From an uncultured Ruminococcus sp. (lineage in GTDB: Bacteria; Bacillota; Clostridia; Oscillospirales; Ruminococcaceae): DNA of 21,962 nt. Made by a program: the position numbers and the translations under genes. Within the stretch, counting starts at the first letter, position 1. The number at the start of each line of letters is the position of its first letter. The notes under the pieces were generated by a model that had not been told where the DNA came from, did no database searches, and was given only the letters and a program-made list of their open reading frames with translations. Where the stretch lies: NCBI GenBank assembly GCA_937926145.1, contig CALANW010000092.1, positions 1 through 21,962 on the forward strand, written 5' to 3'. Below, one piece after another: positions 12,635-19,771 of this stretch.

Positions 12635-15232
12635 TTACGCATTGATCGTAAGTTCATTGTCAACGCAGTCGATCTTGACCGTGCTGTACGGTTCGATCTC
12701 GTCGGCGATGATCTTCTTTGCGAGCATTGTTTCGAGCGTGCTCTGGATATATCTCTTAAGCGGTCTTGCGCCGTATACGGGGTCATAGCCGTTATCTGCG
12801 ATATAGGTCTTTGCGGCATCGGTAACATCGAGTGTGATCTGCTTATCCTTTAAGCGGTTCTGGAGGCTCTTGAGCATAAGGTCGATGATCGGGAATATCT
12901 CTTTCTTGGTGAGCGGCTTATAGAACACTATCTCGTCAAGACGGTTGAGGAACTCGGGACGGAAGTGGCTCTTCAGCAGATTGCTTACGTTTGCTCTTGC
13001 TTCGTCCGAAATTTCGCCGTTCTCGTTTATGCCGTCGAGGATAAAGTCCGAACCGAGGTTAGAGGTAAGGATTATGATGGTATTCTTGAAGTCTACCGTT
13101 CTGCCCTGCGAGTCGGTAACACGGCCGTCATCGAGGATCTGGAGCAGGATATTGAAGACATCGGGGTGAGCCTTTTCTACCTCATCGAAGAGGACTACGG
13201 AATAAGGCTTTCTGCGGACTGCTTCTGTGAGCTGACCGCCCTCCTCATAGCCGACATATCCCGGAGGTGCGCCGATAAGACGGCTTACGCTGAACTTCTC
13301 CATATACTCGGTCATATCGATACGGACGAGGTTGTTTTCATCGTCAAATAGGCACTGTGCAAGCGTTTTTGCAAGCTCAGTTTTACCAACGCCCGTAGGT
13401 CCCATAAACATGAACGAACCGATAGGTCTGTTCGGGTCTTGGATACCTGCTCTTGAACGGAGGATAGCTTCGCTGACTTTTTTAACCGCTTCGTCCTGAC
13501 CGATAACACGGCGGTGAAGGATCTCTTCGAGGTGGAGGAGCTTTTCACGCTCGCCCTCCATAAGCTTTGAAACGGGGATACCCGTCCAGCGGGCAACGAC
13601 TCTTGCGATCTCTTCATCGGTGACCTTATCGTGAAGAAGTGTATCAGCCTTGTTCTTTTCGGCTGTTTCCTCGGCAGCTTCGAGCTGTTTTTTCAGTTCG
13701 GGTATTCTGCCATAAGTGAGTTCTGCGGCTTTGTTGAGGTCGCCGTTACGCTGTGCAGCGGCAAGCTCGCCGTTAGCAGCTTCGATCTGCTCACGGAGCG
13801 ACTGGAGGTTCTTGATATTCGCTTTTTCGTTTTCCCAACGTGCTTTCATCTCATTGAATTCGGCGCGCATTTCGGAAAGTTCCTTGCGGATATTTTCAAG
13901 CTCTTCCTTGGAAAGCTTGTCGTCCTCTTTTTTGAGGGCGGTTTCGGCAATTTCCTGCTGCATGATCTTACGGGCGAGGTCGTCCATTTCGGCAGGCATC
14001 GAATCCATTTCCGTTCTTATCAGAGCGCAGGCTTCATCGACGAGGTCGATAGCCTTATCGGGGAGAAATCTGTCGGTGATATAACGGTTGGAAAGCGTTG
14101 CGGCTGTGATAAGTGCGGAGTCCTGAATTTTTACGCCGTGGAAGACTTCGTAACGCTCTTTAAGACCTCTCAGGATAGAGATAGTGTCCTCAACGGTTGG
14201 CTCGTCAGCCATTACAGGCTGGAAACGACGTTCGAGTGCAGGGTCTTTTTCGATGTATTTACGATACTCGTCAAGCGTTGTTGCGCCGATGCAGTGGAGT
14301 TCGCCTCTTGCGAGCATAGGCTTTAAGAGGTTGCCAGCGTCCATTGCGCCGTCGGTCTTGCCTGCGCCGACGATAGTGTGAAGCTCATCGATAAAGAGGA
14401 TAATTTTTCCCTCGGACTTCTTGACCTCGTTAAGAACGGCTTTCAGACGTTCCTCGAACTCACCTCTGAACTTTGCGCCCGAAATAAGGCTGCCCATATC
14501 AAGTGAGAAGATAGTTCTGTCACGAAGATTTACGGGGACATCTCCGCGGACGATACGCTGTGCAAGACCCTCAACGATAGCGGTCTTACCAACGCCCGGT
14601 TCACCGATGATAACAGGGTTATTCTTGGTCTTACGGGAAAGGATACGGATAACGTTTCTTATTTCAGCATCTCTGCCGATGACAGGGTCAAGCTTGTTTC
14701 TCTTTGCGAGTTCAACGAGGTCCTGACCGTATTTTTTCAGTACATCGTAGGTGTCCTCGGGGTTGTCGCTCTGGACACGCTGATTTCCTCTTATTTTGGA
14801 AAGAGCGTCAAGGAACTTGTCTTTATCGATGCCGAAAGCCTTAAAAATTTCTTTGATATTGCTGTTTGCGGTGTTGAAGAGTGCAAGTACGATATGCTCG
14901 ACGGAAACATAGTCATCGTGCATATTTTTTGCGATCTGTTCAGCCTGATTGAGGCAGCTGTCAACGTCCGATGAAACATAGACTGTGTTCATCTCTCTGC
15001 CGCTGCCCGTTACCTTCGGGAAAGCTGCGATCTTCTGCAGGAGTGCGTTCTTCACGCCCTCGCTGTCAGCGCCCATTGCGTTCCAGAGCTGTGAGATAAG
15101 TCCGTTCTCCTGCTCAGTCAGAGCATAGAGAAGATGTTCCTGCTCAATGCGCTGGTTCTGGTATTCGATAGCGGTGCTTTGAGCAGCATTGATAGCGTCA
15201 AGTGATTTTTTAGTGAATTTGTTTGCGTCCAT
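12635..15232 (-). CDS. clpB: ATP-dependent chaperone ClpB (Hsp100 disaggregase)
   Basis: The 865-residue protein has the full class I Hsp100 plan: an N-domain (1-145), first AAA+ module with Walker A GEPGVGKTA (210-218) and sensor-region motifs, the long coiled-coil middle domain (about 395-530, AEFNEMKARWENEKANIKNL), and a second AAA+ module with GPTGVGKTE (around 605) and FDEVEKAHPDVFN. ClpB with DnaK rescues aggregated proteins. The length is the usual 860-870; no IGF/L loop of ClpA/ClpC type is seen. Ribosome site AGGAGG lies 9 nt before ATG 15232. Upstream there is an ATGGC-GAAT-GCCAT palindrome (15266-15279) but no CIRCE and no CtsR box that I can see. Confidence 0.97.
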   Translation of the reverse strand: MDANKFTKKSLDAINAAQSTAIEYQNQRIEQEHLLYALTEQENGLISQLWNAMGADSEGVKNALLQKIAAFPKVTGSGREMNTVYVSSDVDSCLNQAEQIAKNMHDDYVSVEHIVLALFNTANSNIKEIFKAFGIDKDKFLDALSKIRGNQRVQSDNPEDTYDVLKKYGQDLVELAKRNKLDPVIGRDAEIRNVIRILSRKTKNNPVIIGEPGVGKTAIVEGLAQRIVRGDVPVNLRDRTIFSLDMGSLISGAKFRGEFEERLKAVLNEVKKSEGKIILFIDELHTIVGAGKTDGAMDAGNLLKPMLARGELHCIGATTLDEYRKYIEKDPALERRFQPVMADEPTVEDTISILRGLKERYEVFHGVKIQDSALITAATLSNRYITDRFLPDKAIDLVDEACALIRTEMDSMPAEMDDLARKIMQQEIAETALKKEDDKLSKEELENIRKELSEMRAEFNEMKARWENEKANIKNLQSLREQIEAANGELAAAQRNGDLNKAAELTYGRIPELKKQLEAAEETAEKNKADTLLHDKVTDEEIARVVARWTGIPVSKLMEGEREKLLHLEEILHRRVIGQDEAVKKVSEAILRSRAGIQDPNRPIGSFMFMGPTGVGKTELAKTLAQCLFDDENNLVRIDMTEYMEKFSVSRLIGAPPGYVGYEEGGQLTEAVRRKPYSVVLFDEVEKAHPDVFNILLQILDDGRVTDSQGRTVDFKNTIIILTSNLGSDFILDGINENGEISDEARANVSNLLKSHFRPEFLNRLDEIVFYKPLTKKEIFPIIDLMLKSLQNRLKDKQITLDVTDAAKTYIADNGYDPVYGARPLKRYIQSTLETMLAKKIIADEIEPYSTVKIDCVDNELTINA

Positions 15233-15629
15233 AAAAATCTACCTCCTTTGATGTTATCAAAAACAATGGCGAATGCCATGGATTTTGTCATTTAGATTGG
15301 ATTTTACACAATAAGTGTAACTATTTGCACAGTATTGTGCAGAACGCACAAGCTCGGCTTCGTTTCGACATTTTATTTCGTATCGGCGTGAGATTGTGCA
15401 TTTTTTACAACACTCTGTTAATATTATTGTAAAAATATTTGCTGTTTTGGTTTGATTTTATGTAAACGGGGAGAAAAATGTCCTTGTTTGGCGCATTTAA
15501 CTTCTCCGATCGGCGTAACCGGTCGGGTTTTGTCGTTTTATGCGATATAAAAAACTTGAAATAAATTGTGAACAGATTTATAATAAATTTCAAGAAGAGG
15601 TGTTGTTGACTTTTGAAAGAGGGATAATA
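15233..15629. other. intergenic region between clpB and the DUF6514 gene
   Basis: Contents: palindrome ATGGC-GAAT-GCCAT (15266-15279), likely upstream of clpB; GCACA/TGTGC hairpin (about 15328-15341); and a plus-strand terminator-like hairpin CCGATCGG/CCGGTCGG (about 15507-15527) followed by GTTTTGTCGTTTT. A 28-codon frame (about 15468-15554, MSLFGAFNFSDRRN) with GGGGAG before its ATG spans that hairpin and might be a leader peptide. Confidence 0.45.
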
Positions 15630-15896
15630 ATGAATACACTGAAAACCATTGCCACCGCACAGAACCGATTATGCTACAGCCTTACCGAAAGCGTCCGCGA
15701 TGACGGGAGCATTTCCTATGGTGTAAAGGCTGTGACTACATTGTTCGGGACTTCCGAGGAAGCGGCTGTTGAGGATATTTCGTCCGACCGACAAGTCGTT
15801 GAGAAATTCGTGGACTTGCTCGCGGACAACCTTGTTCTGCCGTCCACTTTGACGGAAGTTGCGGAGGAATTCGTTGCGTCTTTTTTCACAGTTTGA
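15630..15896 (+). CDS. DUF6514 family protein, 88 aa
   Basis: ATG 15630 (MNTLKTIATAQN) is chosen over an in-frame start 90 nt upstream because GAGGGATAA lies in front of it and the longer N-terminus is AT-rich and unlike protein. The product has an N-terminal beta region (CYSLTESVRDDGSISYGVKA) and a C-terminal helical region (DRQVVEKFVDLLADNLVLPS, then TLTEVAEEFVASF), matching small clostridial DUF6514 proteins; no function is known. The smpB promoter begins 10 nt after its stop, so it is a separate unit. Confidence 0.78.
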   Translation: MNTLKTIATAQNRLCYSLTESVRDDGSISYGVKAVTTLFGTSEEAAVEDISSDRQVVEKFVDLLADNLVLPSTLTEVAEEFVASFFTV

Positions 15897-15905
15897 CGAA
15901 AACGC

Positions 15906-15934
15906 TTGACAGAAGCTCATCTTTGTGGTATAAT
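15906..15934 (+). promoter_or_regulatory. perfect-consensus promoter of smpB
   Basis: TTGACA (15906-15911), 17 bp, TATAAT (15929-15934), 43 bp before the smpB start. Both hexamers match the consensus. Confidence 0.88.
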
Positions 15935-15977
15935 TTTTAATTACGAAATCATCTTGCTGTTAAAAGGGACAAACACT

Positions 15978-16442
15978 ATGGAAAAGGAAGCTTTTAAGAC
16001 AATTGCCGAAAACCGAAAGGCTCGGCATGAATACTTTATCCTCGAAAGCTTTGAAGCGGGCATTGAGCTTGTCGGAACTGAGGTAAAATCTATCCGCAGC
16101 GGCGGTGTCAACCTCAAGGACAGCTGGTGCATCATCGAGGACGGCGAACTTTTCGTGAACGGTATGCACATTTCGCCCTACGACCACGGCAATGTTTTCA
16201 ACAAAGACCCTTTGAGAGTTCGCAGGCTGCTCATGCACAAGAAGCAGATAATGCAGCTTCTCGGAAAGATCAAGCAGGACGGGCTTACGCTCATTCCGAT
16301 CTCGATCTATTTCAAGGGTTCGCGCGTTAAAGTTCAAGTCGGACTTTGCAAAGGTAAAAAGCTTCACGATAAGCGTGATGATATGGCAGCGAGGGCTGCT
16401 AAACGTGATATTGAAAGAGCTGTCAAGACCCAGAACCGTTAA
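15978..16442 (+). CDS. smpB: SsrA-binding protein SmpB
   Basis: The 154-residue protein contains the SmpB core (NRKARHEYFILESFEAGIEL, then VGTEVKSIRSGGVNLKDSW and ISPYDHGNVFNKDPLRVRRL) and the basic C-terminal tail (GKKLHDKRDDMAARAAKRDI). SmpB carries tmRNA to stalled ribosomes and its tail mimics the mRNA-side helix. ATG 15978 is chosen because AAGGGAC lies in front of it and the family begins here; the frame is open upstream. The ssrA gene follows 15 nt after the stop, so the two partners are probably on one transcript. Confidence 0.97.
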   Translation: MEKEAFKTIAENRKARHEYFILESFEAGIELVGTEVKSIRSGGVNLKDSWCIIEDGELFVNGMHISPYDHGNVFNKDPLRVRRLLMHKKQIMQLLGKIKQDGLTLIPISIYFKGSRVKVQVGLCKGKKLHDKRDDMAARAAKRDIERAVKTQNR

Positions 16443-16457
16443 AAAGTTCTGCACCAT

Positions 16458-16806
16458 GGGGATGTAAAGGTTTCGACGGGGACTTTGAATCACGATAAGC
16501 GGGTAGAGGAGCGCACTCTCTCAAAACGGCGCACGTTTTAAAATTAGACGACAACAATAATTTTGAATTAGCAGCTGCTTAATTGCTGCTCGTCTTGCCG
16601 TTGAGTACCACGGCTTCGGTTAAGGCGTCGACTAGTGGTGAACGCCGCAGGAAAGTGCCTGCGTTCTTGCGGTGTATTGCAGGCTACCAAGCATCATTGT
16701 GTGTTTGTTCACGATGATGCGAGGGAACGTTAATAACAAACTACACCCGTAGAAAGTTGTGTGGATAGGTTTTCGGACACGGGTTCGATTCCCGTCATCT
16801 CCACCA
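16458..16806 (+). ncRNA. ssrA: tmRNA (ssrA)
   Basis: About 349 nt. The 5' end GGGGATGTAAAGGTTTCGAC pairs with the 3' end CATCTCC-A-CCA, and GGTTCGATTCCCGTC is the T-arm, so the alanine-tRNA-like part is intact. The tag frame at 16547-16582 reads DDNNNFELAAA then TAA if GAC at 16547 is the resume codon. The tag end is LAAA rather than the usual LAA. Pseudoknot pairings are seen in part (AATTGCTGCTCGTC region). A terminator follows at 16829-16863. Confidence 0.95.
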
Positions 16807-16828
16807 GAAGACCCACATATATGTGGTA

Positions 16829-16863
16829 AAGAGTCTATGTTTTTCATAGGCTCTTTTCTTTTG
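16829..16863 (+). terminator. terminator after ssrA
   Basis: AGAGTCTATG pairs with CATAGGCTCT across a TTTTT loop, followed by TTTCTTTTG. Confidence 0.82.
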
Positions 16864-16961
16864 TCTTCTTTGTGCCTATGTCCTTTATCCTTTTCTACGA
16901 TTTATAGTATAACTGCGCATTGTGTATATTTTATGATAATATTGTGAATATAGAGTAAAAA

Positions 16962-16988
16962 TTAGCACTCGTTAGATAGGAGTGCTAA
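16962..16988. promoter_or_regulatory. orphan CIRCE (HrcA operator) motif
   Basis: TTAGCACTC, 9 bp, GAGTGCTAA matches the CIRCE consensus exactly. HrcA normally represses hrcA-grpE-dnaK and groESL from such sites. Here no chaperone gene follows on either strand. The motif is flanked by A-run and T-run, so it could also serve as a two-way terminator. Confidence 0.85.
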
Positions 16989-17015
16989 TTTTTATATTTC
17001 TATCGGGAAAACGGG

Positions 17016-17099
17016 TCAAAACAGGTTTGGATAGTCTTTTCTGCCGTCTGCAATAAGGTAATATTCTTCGGGAGCAAGCAATTCAATTTGGTATTGCAT
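17016..17099 (-). pseudogene. RelE/ParE-like toxin remnant, 27 codons
   Basis: ATG 17099 starts MQYQIELLAPEEYYLIADGR and stops after 27 residues. The beginning resembles the N-terminus, and GRKDYPNLF the C-terminal region, of RelE/ParE toxins, as if the middle had been deleted. It overlaps the end of the antitoxin remnant by 17 nt, the normal order for such pairs. The assignment is an inference from short similarity. Confidence 0.45.
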
Positions 17100-17280
17100 T
17101 GTTGTACTTCTCCTGAAGCCTTGCTCTTGCATCGGTTAAAGATACATTGGGTTCTCCAGACATCATTCTCTGTTCGGCAATTTTTAATTTTGATTGCAGG
17201 CGGATAAGTTCTTCGTGCTTTTCAAATGCCTCAATACTCATAACGACAACATCCCCTCGCCGTTTTTTGTAATAATTATT
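17083..17280 (-). pseudogene. Phd/YefM-type antitoxin remnant lacking its N-terminus
   Basis: The frame reads IIITKNGEGDVVVMSIEAFE followed by a helical part (KHEELIRLQSKLKIAEQRMM) and LTDARARLQEKYN. That is the central and C-terminal part of Phd/YefM antitoxins. No start codon or DNA-binding N-terminus precedes it, since an in-frame TGA lies about 20 nt upstream. An internal ATG (17241) could yield a 52-residue toxin-binding fragment. Followed by the toxin remnant. Confidence 0.65.
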
Positions 17281-17362
17281 CTACAAGTATTATATCAGAA
17301 TTAAACTGTGATATCAATAGCGAATTGAGATTATTTCTCCCCCAAAATCTAAGTTAGGCTTC

Positions 17363-17391
17363 TTGACTTTTTTTTTAAAATGTGATAATAT
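17363..17391 (+). promoter_or_regulatory. promoter of tcdA
   Basis: TTGACT (17363-17368), 17 bp, TAATAT (17386-17391), about 84 bp before the start codon. Confidence 0.65.
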
Positions 17392-17474
17392 ATTCAATGC
17401 TTACTATGACGATATACTTTATATACATTAAAATAAAAGAGCAAAAAGTTATTATGAACTAAGGGGATAAGTTT

Positions 17475-18230
17475 ATGCTTGATCAGTTTTCAAGAACCGA
17501 GCTTTTGTTCGGAAAAGAAGCAATGGATAAGCTGAAAGGCAGCAGAGTTGCTGTTTTCGGCATCGGCGGCGTAGGCGGATACGCTGTTGAGGCGCTCGCA
17601 CGAAGCGGTGTAGGGACGCTTGACCTTATTGACGATGACAAGATATGCATCACCAATCTGAACAGACAGATCTTCGCCACACGAAGCACTGTCGGAAAAT
17701 ACAAGGTCGATGTTGCCGAAGCGAGGGTGCACGACATTTGCCCAAATATAAAGGTAAACACATACAAATGCTTTTATATGCCTGACACGGCAGATGATTT
17801 CGATTTCTCGGAATATGATTACATAATCGATGCGATAGATACTGTGACGGGAAAGCTTGAGATAATAAAACGCGCAAAGGCTCTGAATGTTCCTGTAATA
17901 TCCTCAATGGGCGCAGGAAACAAGCTCGACCCGACCGCTTTCCGTGTTGCGGATATTTATCAGACAAAAGTTTGTCCTCTGGCAAAGGTAATGAGGTATG
18001 AACTCAGAAAGCTTGGGATAAAAAGCCTTAAAGTGGTCTATTCCGAAGAAAAGCCGATACGTCCTATCGAAGATATGGAGATATCCTGCCGAAATCACTG
18101 CGTATGTCCTCCGGGAACTGTAAGAAAATGCACCGTACGCCGAGATATCCCAGGTTCAAACGCTTTTGTTCCGTCGGTTGTGGGACTTATTATTGCGGGA
18201 GAAGTTATAAAAGACCTTGCAAAGAACTGA
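17475..18230 (+). CDS. tcdA: tRNA threonylcarbamoyladenosine dehydratase TcdA (ThiF/E1-like)
   Basis: The 251-residue protein has an E1-like Rossmann ATP site GIGGVGG (29-35), the following acidic/Asn-Arg motif (DLIDDDKICITNLNRQIFAT) and a Cys-rich C-terminal part (SCRNHCVCPPGTVRKC). It fits the TcdA/CsdL branch, which uses ATP to dehydrate and cyclise t6A at position 37 of ANN-decoding tRNAs. The length and the opening (FSRTELLFGKEAMDKLKGSR) match that branch rather than MoeB/ThiF. Ribosome site AAGGGGATAAG precedes ATG 17475. It is followed by a hairpin (18243-18270). Confidence 0.92.
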   Translation: MLDQFSRTELLFGKEAMDKLKGSRVAVFGIGGVGGYAVEALARSGVGTLDLIDDDKICITNLNRQIFATRSTVGKYKVDVAEARVHDICPNIKVNTYKCFYMPDTADDFDFSEYDYIIDAIDTVTGKLEIIKRAKALNVPVISSMGAGNKLDPTAFRVADIYQTKVCPLAKVMRYELRKLGIKSLKVVYSEEKPIRPIEDMEISCRNHCVCPPGTVRKCTVRRDIPGSNAFVPSVVGLIIAGEVIKDLAKN

Positions 18231-18744
18231 TACAGACAAAACAGTCCATACGGAGTACCCGTATGGACTCAGTCTGTCCAAAAAATATATTGCATTTATG
18301 CAGATTGACAAAAAAGATTTTATTACTTGATTGCTAAAAGAAAATCCGCCACTCATATCCCGTTGGCGTTAAATGCTTATCGCTTCGCTCTTCGCATTTC
18401 ACACCGAGGATAGTTGTTCCGTAAATAGAAATTGGCGCAATTCACATTTTGGGTTTCCGAAACTTGATTTCTCATATTTCGTTCTCCTTAATTTTTGTGA
18501 ATTGCGCCTTTTAGCTGATAAATATTTTCGCTATTGCAACAATGTCTTAGCTGTTAGTTTAGGGAGTTTCGCTCTCTGCGGAGAGCGACCAAGGGCTTTG
18601 CCCTCTGGACACCCACCACCCTTTGAAAAGCGTGGACGTAAACTTTAATTTTGTGCAACTTTTTTCAATAATACAATTTTTCAACAGTCTGAATCCATAC
18701 GGAGTACCCGTATGGGCTGTTACTTTATTACAGAATTGCAAATA
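18231..18744. other. intergenic region between convergent tcdA and CPBP gene
   Basis: It holds two identical 21-bp palindromic hairpins (18246-18266 and 18695-18715, CCATACGG...CCGTATGG) at its edges and repeat R2 copy Y in the middle. No gene is seen. Confidence 0.7.
18350..18613. repeat. dispersed repeat R2, copy Y
   Basis: Same order as 12301-12605: CATATCCC, CGAGGATAGTT, hairpin GGCGCAATTCAC/GTGAATTGCGCC, GCTATTGCAAC, AGCTGTTAGTTTAGGG, hairpin TCGCTCTC/GAGAGCGA, GGGCTTTGCCC and TCTGGACACC. The arms differ from copy X but still pair. It again lies between convergent genes. Confidence 0.72.
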
Positions 18745-19578
18745 TCAGCAGATTTCGGCTGTTTCCAAAGCAGGATTTTCCTTGTGATTTCTCTCTTTTG
18801 CAGCCTTTATGCCGATAACGGCTGTGATAACTGCAACGATGCCTCCGATTATCGAACCAATGATAAACACTTTCATACCCGTTTCTTCGTCAGGCACAAT
18901 GACAGAGTAAAGACAGCTCATAAGGTTTCCCATAAAATGGAGCACAACGCAGAGCTTCCAGTCGCCCGTTGCAAATCTTATTCCCATAAGTACAAGTCCG
19001 AAGACGAGCGCATATATCATCATATTCTGCGAATGGATAAGTCCAAATGTGAGCGTTATTGCTACGATAGTGAACCAATTCGAGAAGCCGCGCTTTTTAA
19101 AGAATGTAACGAGCAGACCTCTGAAAATAAGTTCCTCGACGAACGGTGCAAAAAGTGTTGTAAAAAACATAAACGGCACTGACTGCGCAAGAAGATCCTG
19201 CGTGGAGTCGGTTTCGGTGATGCCCCTTAGCGAGAGCGAGAGCGAATTTATAAGCTGGAGCACAAAGAACGAGCCTATTGTGAACAGAACCGTCAGACCA
19301 TAGACCTTTCCGCTCTGTCGTACGGGCGACATATCGGACATTTTCGTTCTTGATATGAGCATTGTTAAAATTCCGCCGATAAGGGCTGCGACCTGTCCGA
19401 TAACAGACATCGCCATCTGCGAGTCTGCGCTCATTATATCGGGAACTTCACCCGAAACTGCCGCTTTTAACGACATAACTATCCCATAGCCAAATCCTGC
19501 GAAAAGCTGCACGGCGATATATACCCAGAATGGTGCCATTGCGATAAAAAAGCTGCCGATCTTTCTTAAAACTTTCAT
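18745..19578 (-). CDS. CPBP family intramembrane metalloprotease
   Basis: The 277-residue protein has several membrane helices and the CPBP (Abi/CaaX-protease) motifs: EELIFRG (148-154, paired glutamates and Arg), His182 in FGLIHSQNM, and HFMGN (214-218, His and Asn). These form the metal site of Rce1-like intramembrane proteases. Bacterial members are linked to bacteriocin self-immunity or protein processing; no bacteriocin gene is nearby, so the substrate is unknown. Ribosome site AAAAGGAG precedes ATG 19578 and a good promoter lies upstream. Confidence 0.9.
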   Translation of the reverse strand: MKVLRKIGSFFIAMAPFWVYIAVQLFAGFGYGIVMSLKAAVSGEVPDIMSADSQMAMSVIGQVAALIGGILTMLISRTKMSDMSPVRQSGKVYGLTVLFTIGSFFVLQLINSLSLSLRGITETDSTQDLLAQSVPFMFFTTLFAPFVEELIFRGLLVTFFKKRGFSNWFTIVAITLTFGLIHSQNMMIYALVFGLVLMGIRFATGDWKLCVVLHFMGNLMSCLYSVIVPDEETGMKVFIIGSIIGGIVAVITAVIGIKAAKERNHKENPALETAEIC

Positions 19579-19628
19579 AGCTGTTTCTCCTTTTGTTGTT
19601 TACTTGTTTGTACTAATCAACTAATACA

Positions 19629-19657
19629 ATAATATCATCATAAGTTACGTTTGTCAA
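19629..19657 (-). promoter_or_regulatory. promoter of the CPBP protease gene
   Basis: On the minus strand TTGACA, 17 bp, TATTAT, about 50 bp before ATG 19578. Confidence 0.8.
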
Positions 19658-19695
19658 TAGTTTTTCTTAATTCTTTTTAAAATTTTTTTATCCTA

Positions 19696-19724
19696 TTGAA
19701 AATGCGTTTGCAATATGATATAAT
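19696..19724 (+). promoter_or_regulatory. promoter of the LYS9-like gene
   Basis: TTGAAA (19696-19701), 17 bp, TATAAT (19719-19724), 47 bp before ATG 19772. It is divergent from the CPBP promoter. Confidence 0.82.
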
Positions 19725-19771
19725 TTTCTTGCAAATATTTTTTGAAAATAATTTGAGAGGAAGTTGAATAA

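Noticed and set aside
13631..14326. 231-codon plus-strand frame
   Set aside because: It is antisense to clpB, whose frame is clearly the real one.
15405..15593. 62-codon minus-strand frame upstream of clpB
   Set aside because: AT-driven composition, no ribosome site, and it spans a terminator-like hairpin.
18373..18648. 91-codon plus-strand frame
   Set aside because: It follows the repeat R2 sequence and is not preserved in copy X at 12301-12605.
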